Below are positions 16,924-24,813 of a stretch of 64,000 bases of DNA, piece by piece (position 1 is the first letter of the stretch; each line of letters opens with the position of its first letter). Origin of the DNA: Rhizobium sp. FKL33 (GTDB lineage Bacteria > Pseudomonadota > Alphaproteobacteria > Rhizobiales > Rhizobiaceae); assembly GCF_005222915.1 (NCBI RefSeq), contig NZ_STFX01000018.1, forward strand, positions 62,001-126,000. The letters run 5' to 3'. Under the pieces are notes generated by a model. The model saw only the letters and a list, made by a program, of their open reading frames with translations, was not told the DNA's origin and ran no database searches. The position numbers and the translations under genes are program-made.

Positions 16924-17430
16924 TCAGGCTGCGGATTGCCCGATTTCATCCAACGCCCGCGCCACGATCTCCTCCGGCGCAAGCGCAATATCGATGGTCA
17001 CGACGCCCTCTTCCCCGCTGGGATCTTCGAGCGTCGCCAGCTGCGAGGTCAAGAGCGAGGCCGGCATGAAATGGCCCGGTCGCGTCGACATTCTCGCATG
17101 CAAAAGCGCCTGATCTCCCTTGAGAAACACAAAGCGGACGCGCCCGGGAGCCGCCGCCCTCAGGCGATCGCGATAGATCTTCTTCAGCGCCGAGCAGGAC
17201 GCTGCCACAGACCGGCCGCCGGCAAGTTCCTGCGACACCGCCGCCGCAATTCGGTCGAGCCAGGGAAAGCGGTCGGCATCGGTGAGCGGCGTTCCCGCCG
17301 ACATCTTGGCGATGTTTTCAGCCGGATGCTGCGCGTCGCCCTCGATGAAGGCGCCGCCGATCTCTGCCGCCAGCCTCTCGCCGATCGAGGACTTGCCGCA
17401 GCCCGAAACGCCCATGACCACGACGGCCAT
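16924..17430 (-). CDS. gntK: gluconokinase
   Basis: A 168-residue P-loop kinase. Walker A is GVSGCGKS at residues 7-14. Family residues follow in FIEGDAQHP, the AxNIAKMSAGTPLTDADRFPWL segment, ASCSALKKIYRD, and RPGHFMPASLL. It phosphorylates D-gluconate to 6-phosphogluconate, the entry to the Entner-Doudoroff or pentose phosphate pathway. The start at 17430 gives the usual N-terminus (MAVVVMGVSG) and lies four bases after the idnO stop. An ATG at 17466 would add 12 residues overlapping idnO and is less likely. Same operon as idnO and the HIBADH-like gene. Confidence 0.93.
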   Translation of the reverse strand: MAVVVMGVSGCGKSSIGERLAAEIGGAFIEGDAQHPAENIAKMSAGTPLTDADRFPWLDRIAAAVSQELAGGRSVAASCSALKKIYRDRLRAAAPGRVRFVFLKGDQALLHARMSTRPGHFMPASLLTSQLATLEDPSGEEGVVTIDIALAPEEIVARALDEIGQSAA

Positions 17431-17434
17431 GACG

Positions 17435-18196
17435 TCAGAGGCAGGTGGTGATGCCGCCATCGACATAGAGCATGTGTCCGTTGACGAAGGAGGATGCGGG
17501 GCCTGCGAGGAACACGGCAGCGCCGATCAGTTCCTCGACATTGCCCCAACGACCGGCGGGGGTGCGCTTTTCCAACCAACCGGAAAACTCGGGGTTGTCG
17601 ACCAACGCCTGATTGAGCGGCGTCTTGAAATAGCCGGGACCGATGCCGTTGATCTGCAGCCCGTGCTTGGCCCAATCGGCGCACATGCCGCGCGTCAGGT
17701 TCTTCACCGCGCCCTTGGTGGCGGTATAAGGCGCGATCGACGGGCGGGCGAGCTCGCTCTGCACCGAACCGATATTGATGATCTTGCCGCGGCCGCGCTT
17801 GATCATATGTCGGGCTACGGCCTGGCTGGTGTAGAACATGCTCGAAATATTGGTTCTCAGCAGTTCGTCCCACTTGTCGGCGGGAAACTCCTCGAGCGGC
17901 GCGCGAAACTGCATGCCGGCATTGTTGATGAGAATGTCGATCGGACCGATTTCGGCCTCGATCGCATCGATGGCGGAGGCCACGCTCGGGTTCGTCACAT
18001 CGAAAACCCGGCCATGCGCCTCATAGCCCTTGTCCTTCAGTGAAGCGACCGCCTGCTCCACCTTCTCGGCACCGCGACCATTGATGACGACCCGCGCGCC
18101 ATGCGCAGCAAGCCCTTCCGCCAAAGCCAGGCCGATGCCCTGGCTAGAGCCGGTGACGACGGCAAGCGCGCCGCCAAGATTGAACAAATCGGACAT
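17435..18196 (-). CDS. idnO: gluconate 5-dehydrogenase (SDR family)
   Basis: A 253-residue classical short-chain dehydrogenase. Cofactor loop TGSSQGIG at residues 15-22, NNAG at 91-94, catalytic S144/S147, Y157 and K161 (YTATK). Family features such as IGPGYFKTPLN and the C-terminal YVDGG agree with 5-ketogluconate reductase (IdnO/Gno), which interconverts 5-keto-D-gluconate and D-gluconate. The start has AGGAGGAG before ATG; an in-frame ATG 15 bases upstream overlaps that ribosome site. It leads the idnO-gntK-HIBADH unit and is divergent from the hydroxyacid dehydrogenase and idnD genes. Its pairing with idnD and gntK makes the assignment strong. Confidence 0.88.
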   Translation of the reverse strand: MSDLFNLGGALAVVTGSSQGIGLALAEGLAAHGARVVINGRGAEKVEQAVASLKDKGYEAHGRVFDVTNPSVASAIDAIEAEIGPIDILINNAGMQFRAPLEEFPADKWDELLRTNISSMFYTSQAVARHMIKRGRGKIINIGSVQSELARPSIAPYTATKGAVKNLTRGMCADWAKHGLQINGIGPGYFKTPLNQALVDNPEFSGWLEKRTPAGRWGNVEELIGAAVFLAGPASSFVNGHMLYVDGGITTCL

Positions 18197-18273
18197 GAAA
18201 CTCCTCCTCACCTGTCGCCGAACCGGATTTTTCCCTCATCCCGTTCCGCTTGACCATCCCTTGCGGGGCGGCC

Positions 18274-18312
18274 TTGACATGGCGATACGAGTTATATGAT
18301 ATCGCTAACATG
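18274..18312 (+). promoter_or_regulatory. promoter and LacI-type operator between the divergent idn units
   Basis: TTGACA (18274-18279) and TATGAT (18295-18300) form a possible plus-strand promoter. TGATATCGCTAACATG (18297-18312) overlaps its -10 region and matches base for base the operator before the sugar ABC operon. The site is 37 bases from the plus-strand start and about 100 from idnO, so a bound repressor could control both directions. Confidence 0.7.
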
Positions 18313-18348
18313 CGCAAGACGCCGCAAACAGAAAATCGGGAGGACGCT

Positions 18349-19290
18349 ATGACCAAGCCAGACATTCTCATGATGGGAGCCTATCCCCAATGGGATATGG
18401 AAGATCTCGAACAGCGCTATACGCTGTTCAAAGTCTGGGAAGCCGACGATCGCGACGCGCTGATCGCCTCAGCCGCAGGCTCGGTGCGGGCCATCGCCAC
18501 ACGCGGCGAACTCGGCGCTTCGGCGGAGCTGATGGCGAAGCTGCCGAATCTCGAAATCGTCTCCTGCTACGGCGTCGGCACCGACGCCATCGATCTCGCT
18601 TACGCCAGGAGCCGCGGGATTCGTGTTACGAACACGCCCGACGTGCTGACCGGCGACGTGGCCGACATCGCCATCGGGCTCAGCCTGGCTATCTGCAGGC
18701 AAATCCGCGAAGGGCATGACTATGTGCTGTCGGGACAATGGGCCAAAGCCAATATGGGTCTGGTGACCCGCTTCTTCGGCAAGAAGGTCGGCATTGCCGG
18801 CATGGGCCGCGTCGGCGCGGCCACCGCCAAGCGCGCCGCCGGTTTCGATTGCGACATCCGCTATTTCGACACCCAGGCGCGCGACGACCTGCCTTGGGAT
18901 TTCGAGCCTGATCTCAAGGCGCTCGCGGCTTGGTCGGACTTCCTGATCGTGACGATCGCCGGCGGTCCCTCGACCTATGGCATCGTCAACGCCGATGTGC
19001 TCGCAGCGCTCGGCCCGGACAGCTATCTCATCAATGTCTCGCGCGGCACCACGGTCGACGAGCCCGCGCTGCTCGCCGCACTGGAAAACAAGGTGATCAA
19101 GGGCGCGGCGTTGGATGTCTTCCACAACGAGCCCCGCATCGATCCGCGTTTTCTGGCGCTGCCGAATGCACTGCTGCAACCACATCACGCTTCGGGCACG
19201 GTGGAAACCCGCAAGGCGATGGGCCAGCTGGTGCGCGACAATCTCGCCGCGCATTTCGCCGGCAAGCCGTTGATCACACCCGTGGTTTGA
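18349..19290 (+). CDS. 2-hydroxyacid dehydrogenase (2-ketoaldonate/glyoxylate reductase type)
   Basis: A 313-residue D-isomer-specific 2-hydroxyacid dehydrogenase. The cofactor loop is GMGRVG (about residue 155). The catalytic arginine is in NVSRGTTVDE, the glutamate in DVFHNEP and the histidine in LQPHHASGT. Related enzymes (GhrB, hydroxypyruvate reductase) reduce glyoxylate, hydroxypyruvate and 2-ketogluconates. Directly upstream of idnD and under the shared operator, it could reduce 2-keto-L-gulonate to L-idonate, which IdnD would then oxidise; this is inference. GGGAGGA precedes ATG. It is 11 bases from idnD. Confidence 0.88.
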   Translation: MTKPDILMMGAYPQWDMEDLEQRYTLFKVWEADDRDALIASAAGSVRAIATRGELGASAELMAKLPNLEIVSCYGVGTDAIDLAYARSRGIRVTNTPDVLTGDVADIAIGLSLAICRQIREGHDYVLSGQWAKANMGLVTRFFGKKVGIAGMGRVGAATAKRAAGFDCDIRYFDTQARDDLPWDFEPDLKALAAWSDFLIVTIAGGPSTYGIVNADVLAALGPDSYLINVSRGTTVDEPALLAALENKVIKGAALDVFHNEPRIDPRFLALPNALLQPHHASGTVETRKAMGQLVRDNLAAHFAGKPLITPVV

Positions 19291-19301
19291 GGAGCGACGA
19301 C

Positions 19302-20333
19302 ATGAAAGCCATCGTCATTCACGCCGCCCGCGATCTGCGCGTCGAGGATCGTCCGCTTGAAACGGCAGGCCCAGGTCAGGTCGAGATAACACTCGAGGCC
19401 GGCGGCATCTGCGGTTCGGACCTGCATTATTTCAATCATGGCGGCTTCGGCGCGGTGCGCCTGCGCGAACCGATGATCCTCGGCCATGAGGTGGCGGGCC
19501 GCGTCGCGAGCCTCGGCGCCGGCGTCTCCGGCCTCGCGGTCGGCGACCGCGTCGCCGTCTCGCCGAGCCGGCCCTGCAACAGCTGCCGATACTGCCTCAA
19601 GGGTCAGCAGAACCAGTGCCTCAATATGCGCTTTTACGGCTCGGCCATGCCGTTTCCGCATATCCAGGGCGCGTTCCGCCAGCAGTTGATCGCCGAGGCC
19701 TGGCAGTGCCACCGCATCGAAGAAGGCGTGTCCATCCATGAGGCGGCGATGGCCGAGCCTTTCGCCGTCTGCCTGCACGCCGTCAATCGCGCCGGCAGCC
19801 TTCTGGGAAAACGCGTTCTGGTGACCGGTTGCGGTCCGATCGGGTCGCTGGCGATCATCGCGGCGCGCGCACATGGCGCCCGTGAAATCGTCGCCACCGA
19901 TGTCGCCGACGGCGTGCTGGCGCTGGCGGCGAAAATCGGCGCCGATCGCACGATCAATGTCGCCGAACGGCCCGAGGATCTCGCCGCCTATGGCGCCGAC
20001 AAGGGCACATTCGACGTGATGTTCGAGGCCTCCGGCAATGAACGCGCCGTGCGCGCGGGGCTGGAAGCGTTGGCGCCGCGCGGCGTGCTGGTGCAACTGG
20101 GTCTCGGCGGCGATATCTCGCTGCCGCAGAACATGGTCGTGTCCAAGGAGATCGAGATTCGCGGCGCGTTCCGCTTCCATGAGGAGTTCGGCCTCGCCGT
20201 CGATCTCATCAACAGGAAGCGGGTCGATCTCAAGCCGCTGCTGACGGGTGTCCTGCCGCTCGACGAAGCCCAGCAAGCCTTTGAACTCGCCAGCGATCGC
20301 TCCCGCTCGATGAAGGTGCAGATCGCCTTCTGA
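19302..20333 (+). CDS. idnD: L-idonate 5-dehydrogenase
   Basis: A 343-residue zinc-dependent medium-chain alcohol dehydrogenase. Catalytic zinc ligands are C37, H62 and E63 (CGSDLH, GHE). Structural zinc ligands are C92, C95, C98 and C106. The cofactor loop is TGCGPIGS. The N-terminal HYFNHGGFGAVRLREPMILGHE segment is typical of L-idonate 5-dehydrogenase, which oxidises L-idonate to 5-keto-D-gluconate. With idnO and gntK nearby it completes a route from L-idonate to 6-phosphogluconate. It is in a unit with the 2-hydroxyacid dehydrogenase and ends one base before the converging GlcG-like gene. Confidence 0.9.
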   Translation: MKAIVIHAARDLRVEDRPLETAGPGQVEITLEAGGICGSDLHYFNHGGFGAVRLREPMILGHEVAGRVASLGAGVSGLAVGDRVAVSPSRPCNSCRYCLKGQQNQCLNMRFYGSAMPFPHIQGAFRQQLIAEAWQCHRIEEGVSIHEAAMAEPFAVCLHAVNRAGSLLGKRVLVTGCGPIGSLAIIAARAHGAREIVATDVADGVLALAAKIGADRTINVAERPEDLAAYGADKGTFDVMFEASGNERAVRAGLEALAPRGVLVQLGLGGDISLPQNMVVSKEIEIRGAFRFHEEFGLAVDLINRKRVDLKPLLTGVLPLDEAQQAFELASDRSRSMKVQIAF

Positions 20334-20334
20334 C

Positions 20335-20754
20335 CTAAATCTGGTCCGCGCCAACAGCCGAGAGCGCGGCGCGGGCCACTTCGAGATCCTGGTCTCCCGT
20401 GCCAGACCCCACGCCGATGCCACCGACCAGCACGCCGTCGAAACGGATCGGCAATCCACCCGGAAGATTGGTTGTGCCGCCCTTGGTGGCCAGACCAAAG
20501 GTCACACTGGTCTCAAAGGCCTGATGGCCGGACGGAGCATTGTGAGAGGCCGAGAACCGCGCTTTTCCGGTTGCCGTCTCGATCGACAGATATTTCGCGC
20601 CGTCCATGCGAATACCTGCGAGAAAAACGCCGCTTGTATCGACGATGACGATATTCTGGGGAATGCCTATCTCCTCGGCCTTGGAGACGGCGGCGGCGAG
20701 CGCGGCCATAGCGCCGGCATGCGACAGCGATAGAGTCTGGCGAACAGGATTCAT
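20335..20754 (-). CDS. GlcG/HbpS-family protein
   Basis: A 139-residue protein of the GlcG/HbpS (DUF336) family. It has an N-terminal helix (LSHAGAMAALAAAVSKAEEIG), the NIVIVDTSGVFLAGIRMDGA strand region and the C-terminal glycine-rich LPGGLPIRFDG, VGGIGVGSG and DQDLEVARAAL. Members lie next to glycolate, propanediol and sugar-acid genes. Some bind haem or cobalamin, but the metabolic role is unsettled. It follows lacI by 13 bases in the same direction, hence probably co-expressed with the regulator. Confidence 0.85.
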   Translation of the reverse strand: MNPVRQTLSLSHAGAMAALAAAVSKAEEIGIPQNIVIVDTSGVFLAGIRMDGAKYLSIETATGKARFSASHNAPSGHQAFETSVTFGLATKGGTTNLPGGLPIRFDGVLVGGIGVGSGTGDQDLEVARAALSAVGADQI

Positions 20755-20767
20755 GGATCTTTCCTTC

Positions 20768-21826
20768 TCAGGCGCTTTCGCGCAACACGACGCGATAAGG
20801 CGTCAGAATCAGTTCATCGGCCGCGCCGTCCGTCCCTGACTGCAGAGAGCGCAACACCCGCTCAGCCGCCAGACGGCCGATACCGTAACAGTCGACATCG
20901 ACGGTGGTGATGCGCGGATAGCAGGAGGCTGAAATCTCGTAGTCACCGAAACCGGCAATGGCGATGTCGCCTGGAACCTTCATGCCGCGCCGCTGACATT
21001 CCATCAGCGCGCCGAAGGCCGAAAGGTCAGAGACGCAGAGCACGACGTCGGTATCGGGCCAACGCTCCAGCACCGAGGCGATCGCCTGGCCGCCCTGCTC
21101 GGTCGAGATCGGTGGAATGCCGAAAGAGATGACCCGCCCCTGCGGCAGGCCCATCTCGGCGAGCGCTTTCAGAAAGCCTTCCTTGCGCTGATTGCCGCGC
21201 GTGTCGCGCTCCGTAGTCCCGCCGATATAAGCGAATTTTTTATAGCCGCGCTGGGACGCCAGCGTGCGAACAAGCGTCGCCATCGCCTCGCTGTTGGAGA
21301 AGCCGACGACCTGGTCGATCGGGTCTGCCGGCAGCTCCCAGGTCTCGACCACAGGAATCCCTGCATTTTCCAACATCTTTCGGGCGCGCGGCGTATGCGC
21401 GCCGCCGGTCAGCACGATGCCTTCGGGCCGCCGCCGCAGCATCGATTCGATCAGCTTTTCCTCTTTCTCCATCGAATATTCGGTATAGCCGAGCAGCAGT
21501 TGCAGGCCGCTTTTCTCGAGCGCATCGGTGAGCCCGCGCGCGGTGTCGGAGAAGTTGGAGTTGTTGATCGACGGCACCAAGGCGGCAATGAAGCCGGTGC
21601 GGCCTGAGGACAGGCTGCCCGCCGATTGGTCGAGCACATACCCCAGCGCATTGACGGCGGCGTCGATCCGCTCGCGCAGTTCGCGCGACACCCGGGGATC
21701 GTTGCGCAGCGCGCGCGATACAGTCATGGCCGAAACGCCGGCATGGCGCGCGACATCGGCCATGGTCGCCTTGCCAGGCGAAACCTGCTGGCGTTGCTGC
21801 TTCGCGGGCGGCGGAGATTTTTTCAC
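20768..21826 (-). CDS. LacI-family transcriptional regulator (gluconate/idonate type)
   Basis: A 352-residue regulator with a LacI HTH (TMADVARHAGVSAMTVSRALRN) and a periplasmic-binding-like sensor domain. Its helix-turn-helix resembles GntR/IdnR of the gluconate system. The cluster's three operator copies (consensus core TATCGMTAACAT) resemble the TGTTA-type gluconate operators of that group, supporting autoregulation and control of the ABC and idn units. The start is uncertain: GTG at 21826 gives a basic arm (VKKSPPPAKQQRQQ), while an ATG at 21763 would begin right at the HTH. The longer form is preferred. Confidence 0.88.
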   Translation of the reverse strand: MKKSPPPAKQQRQQVSPGKATMADVARHAGVSAMTVSRALRNDPRVSRELRERIDAAVNALGYVLDQSAGSLSSGRTGFIAALVPSINNSNFSDTARGLTDALEKSGLQLLLGYTEYSMEKEEKLIESMLRRRPEGIVLTGGAHTPRARKMLENAGIPVVETWELPADPIDQVVGFSNSEAMATLVRTLASQRGYKKFAYIGGTTERDTRGNQRKEGFLKALAEMGLPQGRVISFGIPPISTEQGGQAIASVLERWPDTDVVLCVSDLSAFGALMECQRRGMKVPGDIAIAGFGDYEISASCYPRITTVDVDCYGIGRLAAERVLRSLQSGTDGAADELILTPYRVVLRESA

Positions 21827-21898
21827 GCGGGCGAGCCTCTCGCGGTATGTTTGGGGTTGAATGGCGGGGAGAAAGACCTTGATCTCTGCGCCAATCCG

Positions 21899-21912
21899 AT
21901 TATCGATAACAT
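21899..21912. promoter_or_regulatory. LacI-type operator between lacI and the SMP-30 gene
   Basis: ATTATCGATAACAT contains the 10-bp palindrome TTATCGATAA and differs from the other two operator copies by two bases within a 12-base core. It lies 28 bases before the SMP-30 start and 73 bases before the lacI start. Confidence 0.6.
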
Positions 21913-21939
21913 AGATTTTGCATGCGGAGGAGGCAAGCC

Positions 21940-22863
21940 ATGTTTGGGGAGATCGAAGGCGCGGGTTTCGAAATTTTGGATCCCCGGTTCGGGGCCTGTT
22001 TCGTCGGTCACGCCCGCGTCGAACGGCTCTGGACGGGGGGACGCTGGCTCGAGGGGCCGGCATGGTTCCCGGCCGGGCGCTATCTGGTGTTCTCGGACAT
22101 TCCGAACAACCGCATGCTGCGCTATGACGACACCTCGGGCCAGGTTTACGAGTTCAGAGCGCCGTCGAACAATTCCAACGGCAACACGGTCGACGCTCAG
22201 GGACGGCTGGTGACCTGCGAGCACCTCACCCGCCGCGTCACCCGCACCGGCTTTGACGGACGGATCGAGGTGATCGCGGACCGCTCCGGCGGCAAGCGTT
22301 TGAACTCGCCCAACGACGTCGTGGTGAAATCGGACGGCTCCATCTGGTTCACCGATCCCTCCTACGGCATCCTGCATGATTACGAAGGCGACTATGCCGA
22401 GCAGGAGCAGAACGGCTGCCATGTCTACCGCGTCGATCCCGGCGGCTCGATCGCGGCGGTGGCCACCGATTTCGAAAAGCCAAACGGTCTGGCCTTTTCG
22501 CCCGACGAACGCATACTTTATATCGCCGACACCGGCGCGTCTCATCTCGAAGGCGGCCCGCGCCATATCCGCAAATTTCGGGTGACCGAAGACAATAGTC
22601 TCGTGGACCAGGGCGTGTTCGCCGTTTGCACGGCCGGCCTGTTCGATGGTTTCAGGGTCGATCGCCTCGGACGGATCTGGACCAGCGCCGCCGATGGCGT
22701 GCATTGCTATGACCCGGACGGAACGCTGATCGGCAAGATCCGCATTCCCGAATACGTCTCCAACGTCGCTTTCGGCGGCGAGAAGCGCAACCGGTTGTTT
22801 ATTTGCGGGACGACGTCGCTCTACGCGGTCTATCTGACGGCAAACGGCGCGTCGCTGCCCTGA
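21940..22863 (+). CDS. SMP-30/gluconolactonase-family lactonase
   Basis: A 307-residue beta-propeller of the SMP-30/gluconolactonase/LRE family. Key segments are the metal-binding glutamate in WLEGPAWFP, NSNGNTVDAQGRLVTCEH, SPNDVVVKSDGSIWFTDPSYG, KPNGLAFSPDE and the aspartate in the GLFDGFRVD region. These enzymes hydrolyse aldono-lactones to free acids with a divalent metal in the cytoplasm or periplasm; no signal peptide is seen. The start at 21940 follows GGAGGAGG with good spacing, whereas the ATG 18 bases upstream precedes that site. It probably feeds gluconate-type acids to the idn/gnt genes or processes lactones from Udh. Confidence 0.9.
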   Translation: MFGEIEGAGFEILDPRFGACFVGHARVERLWTGGRWLEGPAWFPAGRYLVFSDIPNNRMLRYDDTSGQVYEFRAPSNNSNGNTVDAQGRLVTCEHLTRRVTRTGFDGRIEVIADRSGGKRLNSPNDVVVKSDGSIWFTDPSYGILHDYEGDYAEQEQNGCHVYRVDPGGSIAAVATDFEKPNGLAFSPDERILYIADTGASHLEGGPRHIRKFRVTEDNSLVDQGVFAVCTAGLFDGFRVDRLGRIWTSAADGVHCYDPDGTLIGKIRIPEYVSNVAFGGEKRNRLFICGTTSLYAVYLTANGASLP

Positions 22864-22898
22864 TCAGCAGGGGAGCGCGTAATACGATTGGTGTTTAA

Positions 22899-22927
22899 CT
22901 CTGTCGCCCGAAGAGCGGGCGACAGAG
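22899..22927. terminator. convergent hairpin between SMP-30 and TRAP genes
   Basis: A perfect 12-bp stem (22899-22910 with 22916-22927) with a 5-base loop lies midway between two converging stops. There is no long T run on either side, so termination may be partly dependent on other signals. Confidence 0.65.
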
Positions 22928-22939
22928 ACCGGCTCCCGC

Positions 22940-24220
22940 CTACTTGAACAGGCTGGGCAGCCAGAGCGACAGCGCCGGGATATAGGTCACCAGCATCAGA
23001 ACGCCCACGCTTGCTCCGAAGAACGGCCAGATGGTTCGCATGGCCTCGCGGATAGAAATTCCGCCCACCGCGCAGCCCACGAACAACACCGTGCCCACAG
23101 GCGGCGTGTTGAGACCGATGCCGGCGTTCAGGATCATCACCACGCCGAAATGCACCGGATCGACGCCGAAGGCTTTGACCACCGGCAGGAGAACGGGCGT
23201 GGAAATGATCACCAGCGGCGCCATGTCCATGAATGTTCCCAGCAGCAGGAGAACGATATTGATGACGAGCAGGACGATGAGCGGATTGTCCGAAATCGCC
23301 GAGATTGCCGAGATCATCAATGTCTGCACCTGCAGGAACGCCATCAGCCAGGCAAACGCTGCCGCAGCGCCGATCACCAGCAACACCATGGACGTCGTTC
23401 GCGCAGCACCGAGCACCGCTTCGACGAAATTGTGCCAGTCCAGTTCTCGATAGACGAAAGCGGCGGCGAGAAAGGCGTAGAGCACCGCGATGCAGGAACT
23501 TTCGGTGGCGGTGAACACACCTGACCGCACGCCTCCGAAAATGATGGCGATCAACAGCAGGCCGGGGAAAGACGCCAAGAGATAATAAGCAAGCTTCGAA
23601 AAGCCGGGAAACGGTTCGGAAGGATAGCCGCGACGCCGCGCCACGACATAGGCTGTCACCATCAGCGCTCCGGCCAGGAGGATGCCGGGAACGACGCCCG
23701 CCGTGAAAAGGTCGGCGATCGAGACATTGCCGCCGGCAGCAATCGAATACAGGATCATGTTATGCGACGGCGGGATCATCAGAGCGATGATCGCCGCATT
23801 CACGGTAACATTGACCGCATAGCCGCGATCATAGCCGCGCGCCGCCATTTGCGGGATCATCAGGCCGCCGACAGCAGAGGCGTCCGCGACGGCCGATCCG
23901 GAAATGCCGCCGAACAGCGTGGAGGCCACAATATTCACCTGACCCAGGCCGCCGCGAAGATGCCCGACCAGTCCGGCTGCGAAACGGATCAGCCGACTGG
24001 CGATGCCTCCGCGCACCATCAGGTCGCCCGCAAAGATGAAAAAGGGGATCGCCATCATTGCAAAGACGTTCATGCCGGAATTCATCTGCTGGAAGACGAT
24101 GATCGGCGGCAAACCGAGATAGAGAACGGTGGCGAAAGAAGCGATGCCCAGGCAGAAAGCGATCGGCATTCCGATCGCCATCAGCAGCGTGAAGGATCCA
24201 AAGAGAATCGTATAGGCCAT
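22940..24220 (-). CDS. TRAP transporter large permease (DctM type)
   Basis: A 426-residue polytopic membrane protein with about 12 hydrophobic segments covering the TRAP large-subunit family. Hallmarks are the N-terminal IGMPIAFCLGIASF, the NSGMNVFAMMAIPFFIFAGDLM region, IPPSHNMILYS and the C-terminal GIGLNTPPVGTVLFVGCAVG. It couples sodium flow to uptake of an organic acid delivered by the binding protein. Its ATG overlaps the small-subunit stop by one base. Position directly after gli, gci and kdgD suggests uptake of galacturonate, glucuronate or an aldarate. Confidence 0.95.
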   Translation of the reverse strand: MAYTILFGSFTLLMAIGMPIAFCLGIASFATVLYLGLPPIIVFQQMNSGMNVFAMMAIPFFIFAGDLMVRGGIASRLIRFAAGLVGHLRGGLGQVNIVASTLFGGISGSAVADASAVGGLMIPQMAARGYDRGYAVNVTVNAAIIALMIPPSHNMILYSIAAGGNVSIADLFTAGVVPGILLAGALMVTAYVVARRRGYPSEPFPGFSKLAYYLLASFPGLLLIAIIFGGVRSGVFTATESSCIAVLYAFLAAAFVYRELDWHNFVEAVLGAARTTSMVLLVIGAAAAFAWLMAFLQVQTLMISAISAISDNPLIVLLVINIVLLLLGTFMDMAPLVIISTPVLLPVVKAFGVDPVHFGVVMILNAGIGLNTPPVGTVLFVGCAVGGISIREAMRTIWPFFGASVGVLMLVTYIPALSLWLPSLFK

Positions 24221-24741
24221 CAGGCCACCTCCTGCATGACGACCACTGGCGTCTTTTCCTGGTCAAGCAAAGCATCAATCAAGCGTTCGAGCGCGAACAG
24301 CGCGATCAGTGCGCCGCCGACGATCATCGGCATGAAATCGACGCCGCCCGGCCAACCGAGAACCGGGATCGTCGCGCTCCAGGTGCCGATCGCGAGAAGT
24401 ATGGCGTAATATGTCATGCCGATGCCGAACGCGACGATCATTCCGAGGCTAGCAACGTCCATCAGTTTCTGGATCGGCGCAGGCGACACATGACGAAACA
24501 GATCCAGTCCGAGATGCACGCTTTCGCGCACCCCGACGGCAGCTCCCAAGAGAATGAACCAGGACATCAACTGCAGGGACAACGGCTCGGACCAGCTCGG
24601 TGTGTCATTGAGAACGTAGCGTGCAAAAACCTGCCAACCAATAATCAGGGTCATCGCTACGATGCCTGCGCCTGCGAGATAGAGCGCCGCCCGGCTGAGA
24701 CCGGACAAAACCGGTCGGATTATAGACATCAATTGCCGCAT
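24220..24741 (-). CDS. TRAP transporter small permease (DctQ type)
   Basis: A 173-residue protein with four hydrophobic segments and the family motif region WQVFARYVLNDTPSWSEPLS in the second segment, followed by FILLGAAVGVRES. It partners the large subunit. The ATG at 24741 has GGAGGAGGAG upstream; an in-frame ATG 30 bases earlier lacks one. A hairpin separates it from the binding-protein gene. Confidence 0.93.
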   Translation of the reverse strand: MRQLMSIIRPVLSGLSRAALYLAGAGIVAMTLIIGWQVFARYVLNDTPSWSEPLSLQLMSWFILLGAAVGVRESVHLGLDLFRHVSPAPIQKLMDVASLGMIVAFGIGMTYYAILLAIGTWSATIPVLGWPGGVDFMPMIVGGALIALFALERLIDALLDQEKTPVVVMQEVA

Positions 24742-24779
24742 CAAACTCCTCCTCCGACGCGCGTCAGGCATCTGCCCGA

Positions 24780-24805
24780 CGAGGCCGACCCTGGAGCCGG
24801 CCTCG
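24780..24805 (-). other. intercistronic hairpin between TRAP binding protein and permease genes
   Basis: An 8-bp perfect stem CGAGGCCG/CGGCCTCG with a 10-base loop lies just after the binding-protein stop. It lacks a T run and probably stabilises the upstream message, giving excess binding protein. Confidence 0.5.
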
Positions 24806-24813
24806 CCTGTCGC

